Of a stretch of 64,000 nt of DNA, positions 27,473 through 44,001 are shown piece by piece (position 1 is the first letter of the stretch; each line of letters begins with the position of its first letter). Position numbers and translations under genes: made by a program. The notes below the pieces were generated by a model, which ran no database searches, was not told the origin of the DNA, and was given only the letters and a program-made list of their open reading frames with translations. Origin of the DNA: Verrucomicrobiota bacterium (lineage in GTDB: Bacteria; Verrucomicrobiota; Verrucomicrobiia; Opitutales; UBA953); contig BGOK01000002.1 in the NCBI GenBank assembly GCA_003569205.1, forward strand, positions 186,001 through 250,000, in the 5' to 3' direction.

Positions 27473-28045
27473 ATGTCGAACACCCCTTCCGATTTCCGCT
27501 GGTATACGCTCCAGACTCTTTCGAACAACGAGAGCAAGGTGAAGCGCACCCTCGACCGCACCATCAAGGAAGAGGAAATGGGTGACTTCGTTGCCGAGAT
27601 TTTGATGCCCGTGAAGACGGTCAAAGATTTCCGCAACGGCAAGAAGCGCGAGAGTGAGATGAAGCTGTACCCTTCGTACCTCTTCGTCCGTGCCCGTCTC
27701 TTCGATGACGAAGGCGGCCTGCTCGAAGGTCCCTGGAATTTTCTGAAGAAGACCGATGGGGCTATTGGCCTCATTGGCGGCATGAAGCCGGTGCCTCTCC
27801 GCCAGGAAGAAATCAATACGATCATTCAGCAGATGGCGGATGCCGCCGACAAGGTCGTCCCCAAGATCAGCTTCCACGTGGGCGAGCGCGTCAAGATCAC
27901 CGACGGCCCTTTCGCCAACCTTTCAGGCAACATCGATACGATCGACGCCGACCGCGGTCGGCTGCAGGTTTCGGTGGATATCTTCGGTCGCTTGGCGCCC
28001 GTCGAGCTCGAGTTCTGGCAGGTCGAACGCGATGACCGCGAATAA
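27473..28045 (+). CDS. nusG: Transcription termination/antitermination factor NusG
   Basis: Transcription elongation factor that binds the RNA polymerase clamp and can link to S10 or Rho. The 190-residue product has the NGN domain (FRWYTLQTLSNNESKVKRTL to about residue 115) and a C-terminal KOW domain (GERVKITDGPFANLSGNIDTI). It is directly after secE and 37 bases before rplK. Confidence 0.97.
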   Translation: MSNTPSDFRWYTLQTLSNNESKVKRTLDRTIKEEEMGDFVAEILMPVKTVKDFRNGKKRESEMKLYPSYLFVRARLFDDEGGLLEGPWNFLKKTDGAIGLIGGMKPVPLRQEEINTIIQQMADAADKVVPKISFHVGERVKITDGPFANLSGNIDTIDADRGRLQVSVDIFGRLAPVELEFWQVERDDRE

Positions 28046-28082
28046 TTCCTTTTTCAACTAAACCTACTCATTCTACACAACC

Positions 28083-28508
28083 ATGGCTAAGAAAGTCGTC
28101 GGCGAAATCAGGCTCCAGCTCCCCGCAGGTGCCGCTAACCCTGCTCCTCCTGTCGGCCCCGCTCTGGGTGCCAAGGGCGTCAATATCATGGCGTTCTGTA
28201 AGGAGTTCAATGCGAAGACCAAGGACCAGGCGGGCATGATCCTCCCGGTCATCATCTCCGTCTACCAGGACAAGTCCTTCACGTTCATCCTCAAGTCCCC
28301 GCCCGCTTCTATTCTCCTGAAGAAGGCTGCGAAGATTGAGAGCGGTGCCGCTGTCCCGAACCGCGATAAGGTCGGCAAGGTCACCCAGAAGCAGCTCCTC
28401 GAAATCGTTGAGCTCAAGAAGAAGGACCTCAACGCCATCAACCCCGAGAACGCCGCCCGCATGATTGCTGGTACCGCCCGCTCGATGGGCATCGAAGTCA
28501 TCGGTTAA
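28083..28508 (+). CDS. rplK: 50S ribosomal protein uL11
   Basis: Stalk-base protein binding the GTPase centre of 23S rRNA. The 141-residue product has the N-terminal domain with [17 protein letters not shown] and the C-terminal RNA-binding domain ending [12 protein letters not shown]. Normal length. It is paired with rplA as usual. Confidence 0.98.
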   Translation: MAKKVVGEIRLQLPAGAANPAPPVGPALGAKGVNIMAFCKEFNAKTKDQAGMILPVIISVYQDKSFTFILKSPPASILLKKAAKIESGAAVPNRDKVGKVTQKQLLEIVELKKKDLNAINPENAARMIAGTARSMGIEVIG

Positions 28509-28567
28509 TTTTCACCCAACCCTAAACCCAACTACCCACTGCATCCCGCAGGAGACCAAAAGTCGCT

Positions 28568-29274
28568 ATGAGCAAAAAACCCAGCAAGCGTTACCGCGCT
28601 GCCCAACAGGTCGCCGACCTGAAGGCCAAGTATGACGTCAACCAAGCCGCCGAGATCATCAAAAAGATGCCGGGCGCTAAGTTCGACGAAACCGTGGAAA
28701 TCTCCGCCTTCTTGGGCGTTGATCCAAAGCAGTCGGACCAGATGGTCCGTGGCACCGTCTCCCTCCCGAATGGTTCGGGCAAGAAGATCAAGGTTCTCGC
28801 CTTTACTGAAAACGCCGCCGAAGCCCTCGCTGCTGGCGCTGACTATGCTGGCCTCGCCGACCTGATTGCTAAGGTCAACGGTGGCTTCCTCGACTTCGAC
28901 GTGGCCATCTCGACCACCTCCGCCATGAAGGACGTCCGCCAGGTCGCCCGTGTCCTCGGTCCGAAGGGCCTCATGCCGAACCCTAAGTCCGGTACGGTCT
29001 CCGACGACATCCCTAAGACCATCAAGGAAGTCAAAGCCGGTCGCGTTGAGTTCAAGATGGATAAGACTGCCAATATCGTGGTCGTCGTTGGTAAGAAGTC
29101 TTTCACGGTTCAGCAGCTCTCCGAGAACGCCGCCGTGGCCCTCGCCGCCCTCGTCAAAGCCCAGCCTGCTGGCTTCGCCGGCGGCGCTTCATCAAGTCCC
29201 TCACCCTCAGCGCCTCGATGAGCCCCGGCGTGAACATCGACCTCAAGCCTTACTCGGCTGCTGTCGTCGCCTAA
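28568..29274 (+). CDS. rplA: 50S ribosomal protein uL1, with one frame break
   Basis: L1 stalk protein, in many bacteria also repressor of the rplK-rplA message. The product follows the family to KAQPAGFAGGA; one base near 29187 (C) is missing, after which it continues as FIKSLTLSASMSPGVNIDL and stops at 29274. This restores about 235 residues, the normal length. Since uL1 with a truncated tail in an otherwise perfect ribosomal operon is unlikely, I read this as a sequence error. An AGGAG element lies 13 bases before the start, one of few purine-rich leaders in the region. Confidence 0.95.
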
Positions 29275-29304
29275 TCACCCCATCCTCACCGAAAGCACAC
29301 GAAC

Positions 29305-29793
29305 ATGCGCGCTGAAAAACAATTCCTCGTCGACGAAGTGGCCGCCCAGCTGGCTACCTCGAACTACCTCCTCATCGCTAACTTCACCGGCGTCACCGTT
29401 GAAGACGCGACCAAGGTGCGTACCCAGCTCCGTGAACACGGCGCCGAGTACCACGTCGTTAAGAACAGCATCCTGAGCATCGCCGCCAAGCAGGCGAACC
29501 TCCCTGACTTCTCGCAGCAGCTCGTGGGCCATACGGCCCTCGTGACCGGCGGCAAGAACCCGACGGGCGTCGCCAAGGTCCTCGTCACTTTCTTCAAGGA
29601 CTTCTCCAAGCTTGAAGTGAAGGCTGGCGTCCTCGACTCCAAGATCCTCACCAAGGCAGAAGTCGAAGTGCTCTCCAAGCTGCCTTCCCTCGACGGCATC
29701 CGTGCCCAGCTCCTTTCGCTCCTCTCGACCCCGGCTTCCTCGCTCGTCCGCCTCCTGGACGCTAAGCGCCAGAAGGACGAGACGGCCGCCTAA
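29305..29793 (+). CDS. rplJ: 50S ribosomal protein uL10
   Basis: Anchors L7/L12 dimers to the ribosome. The 162-residue product has the core (LIANFTGVTVEDATKVRTQL, KNSILSIAAKQANLPD) and a C-terminal helix (SSLVRLLDAKRQKDE) that binds L12 dimers. It starts 31 bases after rplA. A 156-base structured spacer follows before rplL. Confidence 0.97.
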   Translation: MRAEKQFLVDEVAAQLATSNYLLIANFTGVTVEDATKVRTQLREHGAEYHVVKNSILSIAAKQANLPDFSQQLVGHTALVTGGKNPTGVAKVLVTFFKDFSKLEVKAGVLDSKILTKAEVEVLSKLPSLDGIRAQLLSLLSTPASSLVRLLDAKRQKDETAA

Positions 29794-29798
29794 AACCC

Positions 29799-29846
29799 TT
29801 TCCCCGCAAAGGCTGGTCCATGTGGATCAGCGCGCGCGGGGGGAAA
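29799..29846 (+). promoter_or_regulatory. Large hairpin downstream of rplJ
   Basis: An outer stem TTTCCCCGC (29799-29807) pairs with the GCGGGG...AAA region (29836-29846). An inner 8-bp stem GCTGGTCC (29812-29819) pairs with GGATCAGC around ATGT. There is no T-run after it, so it is more likely a processing, stability or attenuation element than a terminator. Confidence 0.55.
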
Positions 29847-29881
29847 TCCAAACCCAAAACCAACACACATCCAAAGAATAC

Positions 29882-29931
29882 CGGTTAGGGGCCTCGTGCT
29901 CTCAATTGTCCTCTTCGTAGGACGCTAACCG
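29882..29931 (+). promoter_or_regulatory. Structured leader just upstream of rplL
   Basis: CGGTTAG (29882-29888) pairs with CTAACCG (29925-29931), enclosing a second hairpin GTCCT (29908-29912)/AGGAC (29919-29923). The closing strand ends 18 bases before the rplL ATG, next to AAGGAA, one of the few ribosome-binding-like motifs in this region. Confidence 0.55.
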
Positions 29932-29949
29932 TTCAAGGAACCCAGTACC

Positions 29950-30327
29950 ATGAGCAACATCACTAAAGAACAAGTCATCGAGTTTTTGAGCGCCCAGAGC
30001 GTCCTCGATATCGCCGGCCTCGTTAAGGAACTCGAAACCAAGTGGGGCGTTTCCGCCGCCGCTCCTGTCGCCGTCGCCGTCGCTGGTGCCGCCGCCGCCG
30101 CCCCTGCCGAAGAAAAGACCACCTTCGATATTATCCTCAAGGCCAAGGGTGCTACCCCGATCAACGTCATTAAGGAAGTCCGCGCCATCACTGGCCTGGG
30201 CCTCAAGGAAGCTAAGGACCTCGTTGATGGTGCTCCGAAGCCCGTCAAGGAAGGCGTCTCCAAGGACGAAGCCAAGGACATCGAGGCCAAGCTCAAGGCC
30301 GCCGGTGCCGAAGTCGAAGTCAAGTAA
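29950..30327 (+). CDS. rplL: 50S ribosomal protein bL12 (L7/L12)
   Basis: Multicopy stalk protein that recruits translation factors. The 125-residue product has the N-terminal dimerisation domain, the Ala-rich hinge (about residues 37-53) and the C-terminal domain [20 protein letters not shown] with the factor-binding [12 protein letters not shown] helix. Unlike its neighbours it is preceded by a long structured leader. Confidence 0.98.
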   Translation: MSNITKEQVIEFLSAQSVLDIAGLVKELETKWGVSAAAPVAVAVAGAAAAAPAEEKTTFDIILKAKGATPINVIKEVRAITGLGLKEAKDLVDGAPKPVKEGVSKDEAKDIEAKLKAAGAEVEVK

Positions 30328-30335
30328 CCTTCACT

Positions 30336-30354
30336 ACGCGCGCTAGCGCGTTTT
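30336..30354 (+). terminator. Weak hairpin between rplL and rpoB (attenuator candidate)
   Basis: ACGCGC (30336-30341) pairs with GCGCGT (30346-30351) around GCTA, followed by TTT. The stem is short and the T-run is only four bases. A partial terminator at this place is known in E. coli and would lower rpoBC expression relative to the ribosomal genes. Confidence 0.5.
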
Positions 30355-30476
30355 CCAAGCGGGGAGGGGAGTGACCCTCCAAGGCCACCCCCTCTCCCTC
30401 TTGTTTTCCCCCGGCCGCCTGAACCGTCCCCTTCAGGCAAACACTACACCAGCCACTCTCGAGAATCCTCCACGTC

Positions 30477-34274
<3,798 letters not shown>

Positions 34275-34309
34275 TCCGCCCCGCGAACCACGACTAAATC
34301 CTTACAGAC

Positions 34310-38651
<4,342 letters not shown>

Positions 38652-38653
38652 TT

Positions 38654-38688
38654 AGGTATAAATACCTATAGGTATAAATACCTATAGG
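38654..38688 (+). repeat. Two tandem copies of a 16-base palindromic AT-rich repeat
   Basis: AGGTATAAATACCTAT occurs at 38654-38669 and again at 38670-38685, with AGG continuing a third start. Each copy is itself an inverted repeat (AGGTA/TACCT). The element lies between the rpoC stop and its terminator. Confidence 0.75.
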
Positions 38689-38700
38689 TTAAGTACTTAT

Positions 38701-38740
38701 ATAACCCCACCTCCCTAGACGGAGGTGGGGTTATGTTTTA
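38701..38740 (+). terminator. Rho-independent terminator after rpoC
   Basis: A 14-bp perfect stem: ATAACCCCACCTCC (38701-38714) pairs with GGAGGTGGGGTTAT (38721-38734) around CTAGAC, followed by GTTTT. It ends the tuf-to-rpoC supercluster. Confidence 0.92.
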
Positions 38741-38772
38741 CCCGTTTGGAACATCGGGGGCTAGTTTGGGGG

Positions 38773-38802
38773 TTGATGCATCGCTCAGGTTGGGCTTATT
38801 TT
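38773..38802 (+). promoter_or_regulatory. Sigma-70-type promoter candidate for the outer-membrane barrel gene
   Basis: TTGATG (38773-38778), an 18-base spacer and TATTTT (38797-38802), about 24 bases before the start codon at 38826. It lies just after the rpoC terminator, where a new transcription unit is expected. Confidence 0.5.
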
Positions 38803-38825
38803 AAAGCCTACTCCCCGTTATCCCT

Positions 38826-40172
38826 ATGTCTAAGGTCCGCTTCCTTGTTGCCGCTGCGCTTCTCTCCACGTCCGTTTCCGCGCACGCCGCTAATCTCTTT
38901 CCGACGTCTCCCTTGATTCAGGTCGGCGATGACCTCGATATCCTCTTCGACTCCGCCGTCGCTTTGGAAGTCACGGACAACCTTTATTCTTCGGCCACGA
39001 AGACCGCTTCGACCTCCTGGACCGTGACGCCGGGCCTGACGCTTGAGTACGGCAAAGACTCGCCGATCGCGCTGACTCTCTCCGCCAAGCGCGGTTATGT
39101 TTACTTTAACAAGTCCAGCTTAGCTTCCCTGGAAGACTCTCGTGATAACCTCAGCGGTAACCTGCGCTACGCTCCGGGCGGCCCTTTGACGATCACCCTC
39201 GATTCGTCCTACCGCGTCACGGCCCGTAACGACGAACTGGCTGCGCAAGGCGTCAATAGCGTCCTCCTCGGTGCGACCCTGGTTCGTCAGTCCAACTACA
39301 GCCATAACCTCGATGTCGGTTACCAGTTGACCGAACGCACGAAGGTTACCGTCGGTTTCATTAACACCTATAACCACTACCTGAACCCAACGAAGCTGCG
39401 CTTCCCGTTCAGCGACACGACCGACCTGAACTACGCTACTAAGAAGCTGGATCCGCTCTGGGACACCATCAACAACAACACGAATACCCTGACTGAGCTG
39501 AATACTAAGAGCATCCCGGTCAGCGTGGATTATCAGTCCCCTGGCGAAAAAATCACCTACGGCTTCAAGTTCCAACACGACGTCACGGATTACGCCGCGG
39601 CTCCTTACTTCTCCCAGCCAGGCGATGGTACGGCTAATCCTCCAGCCGGCACCACCGTTCGCCCCACTCCATTGCCGGGCCAGCAGCTCGTGAAAGACTT
39701 TTACGGCCTCACCGCCAAGGGACAAGCGACGGAGTCGGGTAAGCTCAACGTCACCGCAAAGGTGGGTTACGCCGTCTCCAAGACCGACGCTCAGGCCAGC
39801 TCGAGCGACCCTTCCTACTCGGTGACTCTATCGCACACGCTGACCGAGATGATCACGCAGACGCTGACCTTCTCACGCGATACGACGGCTTCTTCCGCAG
39901 GTGGCGTCACCGCTTCGAAGAACTACACCTATGGTGCGAACTTCAACGCAGCGACCGACCTGACGCTTAACCTGTCGGTCACCAAGAGCGATGTGCTCTC
40001 TGGCACGACTGGTGTCGATACCATGGTCTACACCTTGGGCGCGGACTATAAGTATAACTCGCACCTCAGCCTCCAAGCCGGGTACAACCTGACAGATTCG
40101 AAGATTCCGGCGGCCCCTTCGGCTAACTTCAAGGCCAACACCTTCACGCTCTCGGCTGCTTTCCGCTACTAA
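38826..40172 (+). CDS. Outer-membrane beta-barrel protein, exopolysaccharide-associated
   Basis: A 448-residue protein with a clear signal peptide ending near HAANLF. The rest is repeated amphipathic strands of the kind found in large barrels (SWTVTPGLTLEYGKDSPIAL, PLTITLDSSYRVTARND, HNLDVGYQLTERTKVTVGF), ending in an aromatic residue (LSAAFRY), as needed for BAM recognition. It is followed by a Wza-like exporter and a Wzc-like kinase, so it probably serves as the outer-membrane part or an accessory of polysaccharide export, as in exosortase-linked clusters. The exact family name is not certain. Confidence 0.7.
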   Translation: MSKVRFLVAAALLSTSVSAHAANLFPTSPLIQVGDDLDILFDSAVALEVTDNLYSSATKTASTSWTVTPGLTLEYGKDSPIALTLSAKRGYVYFNKSSLASLEDSRDNLSGNLRYAPGGPLTITLDSSYRVTARNDELAAQGVNSVLLGATLVRQSNYSHNLDVGYQLTERTKVTVGFINTYNHYLNPTKLRFPFSDTTDLNYATKKLDPLWDTINNNTNTLTELNTKSIPVSVDYQSPGEKITYGFKFQHDVTDYAAAPYFSQPGDGTANPPAGTTVRPTPLPGQQLVKDFYGLTAKGQATESGKLNVTAKVGYAVSKTDAQASSSDPSYSVTLSHTLTEMITQTLTFSRDTTASSAGGVTASKNYTYGANFNAATDLTLNLSVTKSDVLSGTTGVDTMVYTLGADYKYNSHLSLQAGYNLTDSKIPAAPSANFKANTFTLSAAFRY

Positions 40173-40197
40173 GGCGTAAGCCTCATGGCCAGCATAA

Positions 40198-40231
40198 GGG
40201 CGGACGGTCTGATTGACCGACCGCCCTTTTT
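40198..40231 (+). terminator. Hairpin terminator after the barrel gene
   Basis: GGGCGG (40198-40203) pairs with CCGCCC (40221-40226), with an inner GGTC/GACC stem (40206-40209/40215-40218), followed by TTTTT. It may reduce read-through into the Wza-like gene rather than stop it entirely. Confidence 0.8.
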
Positions 40232-40247
40232 CATGCATCTTTCCCCC

Positions 40248-40910
40248 ATGTCACACGGATTAACTTTCAGCAGGCTCTTGGTCCTAGCGGTCCTAGCAGC
40301 CGCTCCGCTCTTAGCCGCGGAAAAGGAAGAGACGCTGCAGGTTGGCAAGCCGCGGGCCGAAGAGCCCGCCAAGAAGGCTGAGCCCGCTAAGCCGACCGAA
40401 GTTTCCACGAAGTCCAGTTATTGCCTGCGGGCCCGCGACTTCATTCGCGTCGGCGTCATCAATGAAGCCGATACCCTTATCGAGCGTCGCATCAATCCCG
40501 ATGGCACAATCGACATTCCCTTCCTCAAGGACTTGGTTCCGATTGCGGGCCTGACGATTACGGAAGCCCAGGCGGAAATCACTAAGCGCTTTCGCCGTTA
40601 CTTTAAGGAGCCGCAAGTCGTCATCACCATCGTCAATTACGCCGAACGCCGCGTCTATGTTTCCGGGTACGTCGGTAAGCCTGGCCCCGTGAATATTCCG
40701 CCCGAAGAAAACCTAACCCTGGGTAAGGCCCTTTCCATGGCCGGAGGCATCCTCGCCCGTGGCCGTCGATCCGACGTTGCCATCAAGCGCACCCGCGATG
40801 GCAAACTCGTGACCATTGTCAAAGACGTCCGAAAGATTGATTCCGGCGACGAACCCGACTTCATCCTCGAGGATGACGACGCCATCTACGTCGACGACAG
40901 CAAATTCTGA
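40248..40910 (+). CDS. Polysaccharide export protein, Wza-like
   Basis: A 220-residue secreted protein. It has a signal peptide (LLVLAVLAAAPLLAA), a Lys/Pro/Ala/Glu-rich linker, the polysaccharide export domain (YCLRARDFIRVGVINEADT, INPDGTIDIPFL) and a SLBB-like domain (VYVSGYVGKPGPVNIPPEENLTLGKAL). It is shorter than E. coli Wza (379), having one SLBB domain and no C-terminal barrel helix, the form common with separate outer-membrane barrels. An in-frame Met lies five codons earlier. No lipobox Cys is seen after the signal peptide. Five bases separate it from the kinase gene. Confidence 0.82.
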   Translation: MSHGLTFSRLLVLAVLAAAPLLAAEKEETLQVGKPRAEEPAKKAEPAKPTEVSTKSSYCLRARDFIRVGVINEADTLIERRINPDGTIDIPFLKDLVPIAGLTITEAQAEITKRFRRYFKEPQVVITIVNYAERRVYVSGYVGKPGPVNIPPEENLTLGKALSMAGGILARGRRSDVAIKRTRDGKLVTIVKDVRKIDSGDEPDFILEDDDAIYVDDSKF

Positions 40911-40915
40911 ACCCC

Positions 40916-43186
40916 ATGGCCGAAACACCCCAGAAGCCTGAGGACAATCAGGACGATTCCGCTTCCCGCGCCCGTGGCTACGGTAGCTACGGCAACTACG
41001 GTAACTATGGAGGGGCTTACGGTGGCGGCTACGGCGCTGGCTACGGGCAGGGTGGTTACGGTCGCTATGGCGTCAAGGAGGGTGGTAACCCCCTCTACGC
41101 CTACATTGCGATGCTCCGCGAGCGCTTTTGGTGGCTCATCTTGGCGGTGCTTTTGGGCGTTACTATCGCCTTAGTCCTCACTTATCAGACGATGCCAGAG
41201 TACCGTGCCATCGGTAAACTGCGTGTGTTCCGGATGGCACCGGACGTGACGGTGAATAACACGACGGCAAATAATAACTTCAACATCACGACCAACGACG
41301 ACTTCTTTACCGCCGTCGAGTCCATGCGCAGCACGAGTATTATCGAAAGCGTGTCGCGCCAGCTCACGATTGACGAGAAGAAGCGCGTCATTGAGCCCTA
41401 CCAGCAGGGCAACATCTTCAGCGGCCCGCTCTCCGAGCAGGAAGTTTTCGGCCGGCAACGGGCCGTCACGCCCTTGAAGTCAACCTTCGTGGTCGCCGTC
41501 GAATTCACCCACCCGAACCGTGAACTGGCCCGGCAGGTGGCCAGTATCTTCTGTAAGGCCATCCAAAAGAATAGTGAAGACGAGCGCCTGACTATCACCA
41601 ACCCGCTGGTTGAGAAGCTGCGAAGTGAAATCGACCTGATCGAGGAACGCCTCCGCAAACTGTCCGATAAGCGGAGCGACCTCATCAAGAGCCAGAAACT
41701 GCTTTCGATTGCCAAGGACACGACGACGCTGAACACCGAACGCGGCGTGCTGGTCCGTAACCGCGAAGACGCTCGCAAGCAAATTGATGAATTGGAGATT
41801 ATCTGGAAGCTAATCTTGGAGTATAAGAAGGCCACCAAGGACGTCTATGATATCGCCCAAGTCCGCACGGATGAACGCGTCGCCGCCTTGGGTCCGAAGG
41901 TGACGGAACTGCGGGTGCTCGTGAGTACCATGGAGAAAAAATACACGGACGAGCACCCAACGCTCATCCAGACCCGGGCTCAGTTGGATCAGACCCAAAA
42001 GGAGCTGACTCAGGCGGTCGCTAATTCGGTCAACCGCATCCAAGCCTCCGTTCAGAACGCCCGTTCGAGCTACGACGCCATCGTCGCTAACCTCGAGCGT
42101 AAGGACGATGAGATCTATCGTCTACAGGCCGCCAACAACGAGCTCGAGCGCGTCGACAAAGAAATCCGCGGCCAAGAGGAGTTTCTCGCCCGCCAGAAGC
42201 AAAACTACGAAGAGCAGAAGCTCCGTTCGTCCACCTCTGGCACCAGCACGTCCATTAAAATCCAGGAGATGCCTTCTGTGGCCGATCGCCCGGTGAATAA
42301 GAACTACTACATGAACGCCTTGACCGGGATGGGCCTCGGCCTTCTGGTCGGTTTTGGACTCATCGTGCTGATGGGCTCCTTCGACGACCGCGTGAAGTCT
42401 GCCAAGGACGTGGAGATGGGTCTGGGCCTGCCTTTACTTGGCACCGTGCCCAAGGTGATTGAAGCGGTAGGTCCAGATCGGGCACTCCTGGCCCGCCAAG
42501 ATAAGGACAAGGTCGCGACCGAGGCCGTCCGTTCCATCTACTCTGCGATGAAGGTCAGCCCAGCGACGGCGAATAGCCGCGTCTTCTTGGTGACCTCAAC
42601 GCGCCCCGGCGAAGGTAAAACCTTCGTCGCCACGAATCTTGCGCTAAGTTTCGCCCAACACGCGGAGCGCGTCCTAGTCATCGACGCCGACTTGCGCCTA
42701 CCCAATGTCGGCCCGTCCCTTGGTTTCTCTGGTGATGGTGGTGTGAGTCGCTGGTTTAATGGCGAGATGACCTTGGACGAAGCCATCGTGCGCGACGTGG
42801 CACCGGGCCTCGATGTCTTACCCGTCGGCATGAGTTGTCGCAACCCGACGCAGGTTATTAATAACCCCAAATTCCTCGCCATGCTGGACGAGATGAAGAC
42901 GCGTTATGACCGCGTCTTTATCGACTCCCCGCCGATTGGCGCCGTTTCCGATGCGTTACACTTAGTCCCGAAGGTCGACGGGGTCATCTACGTGGTCCGC
43001 TTTAACCTCGTGCACATGCGTAATGCCGGCGCCTGCTTGGCCCGCTTGGCCGAGACGGGCGTGCCGATCTTGGGGGCAGTCCTGAACCGGATGTCTATCC
43101 GGATGGCCTCGGTCTATACGGATTCCTACGACCCGGCTAATAAGAAGTATTATATTGATGCCCAAGATTCGGACTCGTCCAGCTGA
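40916..43186 (+). CDS. Wzc-type polysaccharide co-polymerase and tyrosine autokinase
   Basis: A 756-residue inner-membrane protein. Residues about 20-52 are a Gly/Tyr-rich low-complexity head with repeated GYG, GSYG and GNYG units. A first transmembrane segment follows near 70-90 (WWLILAVLLGVTIALVL), then the Wzz periplasmic region with coiled coils, a second segment near 465-485, and the BY-kinase domain: Walker A STRPGEGKTF, Walker A' VIDADLR, Walker B VFIDSPP. The C-terminus has several Tyr (ASVYTDSYDPANKKYYIDA), the usual autophosphorylation cluster. The Tyr-rich head on the cytoplasmic side is unusual. Confidence 0.9.
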   Translation: MAETPQKPEDNQDDSASRARGYGSYGNYGNYGGAYGGGYGAGYGQGGYGRYGVKEGGNPLYAYIAMLRERFWWLILAVLLGVTIALVLTYQTMPEYRAIGKLRVFRMAPDVTVNNTTANNNFNITTNDDFFTAVESMRSTSIIESVSRQLTIDEKKRVIEPYQQGNIFSGPLSEQEVFGRQRAVTPLKSTFVVAVEFTHPNRELARQVASIFCKAIQKNSEDERLTITNPLVEKLRSEIDLIEERLRKLSDKRSDLIKSQKLLSIAKDTTTLNTERGVLVRNREDARKQIDELEIIWKLILEYKKATKDVYDIAQVRTDERVAALGPKVTELRVLVSTMEKKYTDEHPTLIQTRAQLDQTQKELTQAVANSVNRIQASVQNARSSYDAIVANLERKDDEIYRLQAANNELERVDKEIRGQEEFLARQKQNYEEQKLRSSTSGTSTSIKIQEMPSVADRPVNKNYYMNALTGMGLGLLVGFGLIVLMGSFDDRVKSAKDVEMGLGLPLLGTVPKVIEAVGPDRALLARQDKDKVATEAVRSIYSAMKVSPATANSRVFLVTSTRPGEGKTFVATNLALSFAQHAERVLVIDADLRLPNVGPSLGFSGDGGVSRWFNGEMTLDEAIVRDVAPGLDVLPVGMSCRNPTQVINNPKFLAMLDEMKTRYDRVFIDSPPIGAVSDALHLVPKVDGVIYVVRFNLVHMRNAGACLARLAETGVPILGAVLNRMSIRMASVYTDSYDPANKKYYIDAQDSDSSS

Positions 43187-43221
43187 GGCCTCGCGGTTTC
43201 AATTAAGGGGTCGTCCTCCCC

Positions 43222-43995
43222 ATGCGTTTCTATCTTCTCTTGGCTTTGGGCTTTGCTTGTGTCGGCTGTGAAACCGTCCCGGGTACGGGCCGATCACAGA
43301 TCAACTTCGTCAGTAACTCCGAGGTCGCTAGCATGGCGGCTGGGGAATTCTCTAAGATGAAGAAGCTCCCGAACGACCCACGCCTCGCCCAGATTCGGCG
43401 CATCGGGCTCAGCATCGTCGCCGTCGCACGCAAGGAAGACAAAAATGGTGTTCTGCCGCCCGCCAACCAGTGGCAGTTCGCCGTCATCGACGATAAGTCA
43501 CCGAACGCTTTTGCGATGCCTGGCGGCAAGATTGGCTTCAACGCCGGGATGTTCCCCTATGCCAGCACCGACGACGACATTGCGGTGATCCTCGGCCATG
43601 AAGTGGCTCACGTGCTCTGCCAGCACAGCAGCGAACGTATTTCCCAAGGCCTATTGGTCCAGTTAGGTGCCGTTACGGTGGACGAGGCGACCAAGAATAA
43701 GTCGGCGAAGACCCGGCAGGCGTGGATGGCCGGCTTCGGCCTCGGTAGCCAGTTTGGCCTCCTCCTGCCGTTTAGCCGTTCGCATGAATCGGAATCCGAT
43801 TACCTTGGCCTCATCTTCATGGCGCGGGCGGGTTATAATCCGGAAGCAGCTCCGGCTTTCTGGCAGCGCTTCGCCAAGGCCGGGGGTACGAAGCCACCGG
43901 AGTTCTTTTCGACGCACCCAGCGGATGATACGCGGGTAAGCCAGCTACGGGCTTGGATGCCCGAAGCGAAGGCGCAGGCACCGAAGAAGCCTTAA
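43222..43995 (+). CDS. M48-family metalloprotease lipoprotein
   Basis: A 257-residue envelope protease. The signal peptide ends in a lipobox (ACVGC at residues 13-17), so it is probably a lipoprotein. The zinc motif HEVAH (in VILGHEVAHVLCQHSSERIS) and the downstream Glu ligand region (ESESDYLGL) are intact. The architecture resembles the LoiP/BepA branch without the TPR part of BepA, suggesting outer-membrane protein quality control. It follows the Wzc-like gene by 35 bases. Confidence 0.87.
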   Translation: MRFYLLLALGFACVGCETVPGTGRSQINFVSNSEVASMAAGEFSKMKKLPNDPRLAQIRRIGLSIVAVARKEDKNGVLPPANQWQFAVIDDKSPNAFAMPGGKIGFNAGMFPYASTDDDIAVILGHEVAHVLCQHSSERISQGLLVQLGAVTVDEATKNKSAKTRQAWMAGFGLGSQFGLLLPFSRSHESESDYLGLIFMARAGYNPEAAPAFWQRFAKAGGTKPPEFFSTHPADDTRVSQLRAWMPEAKAQAPKKP

Positions 43996-44001
43996 GCGGG
44001 C

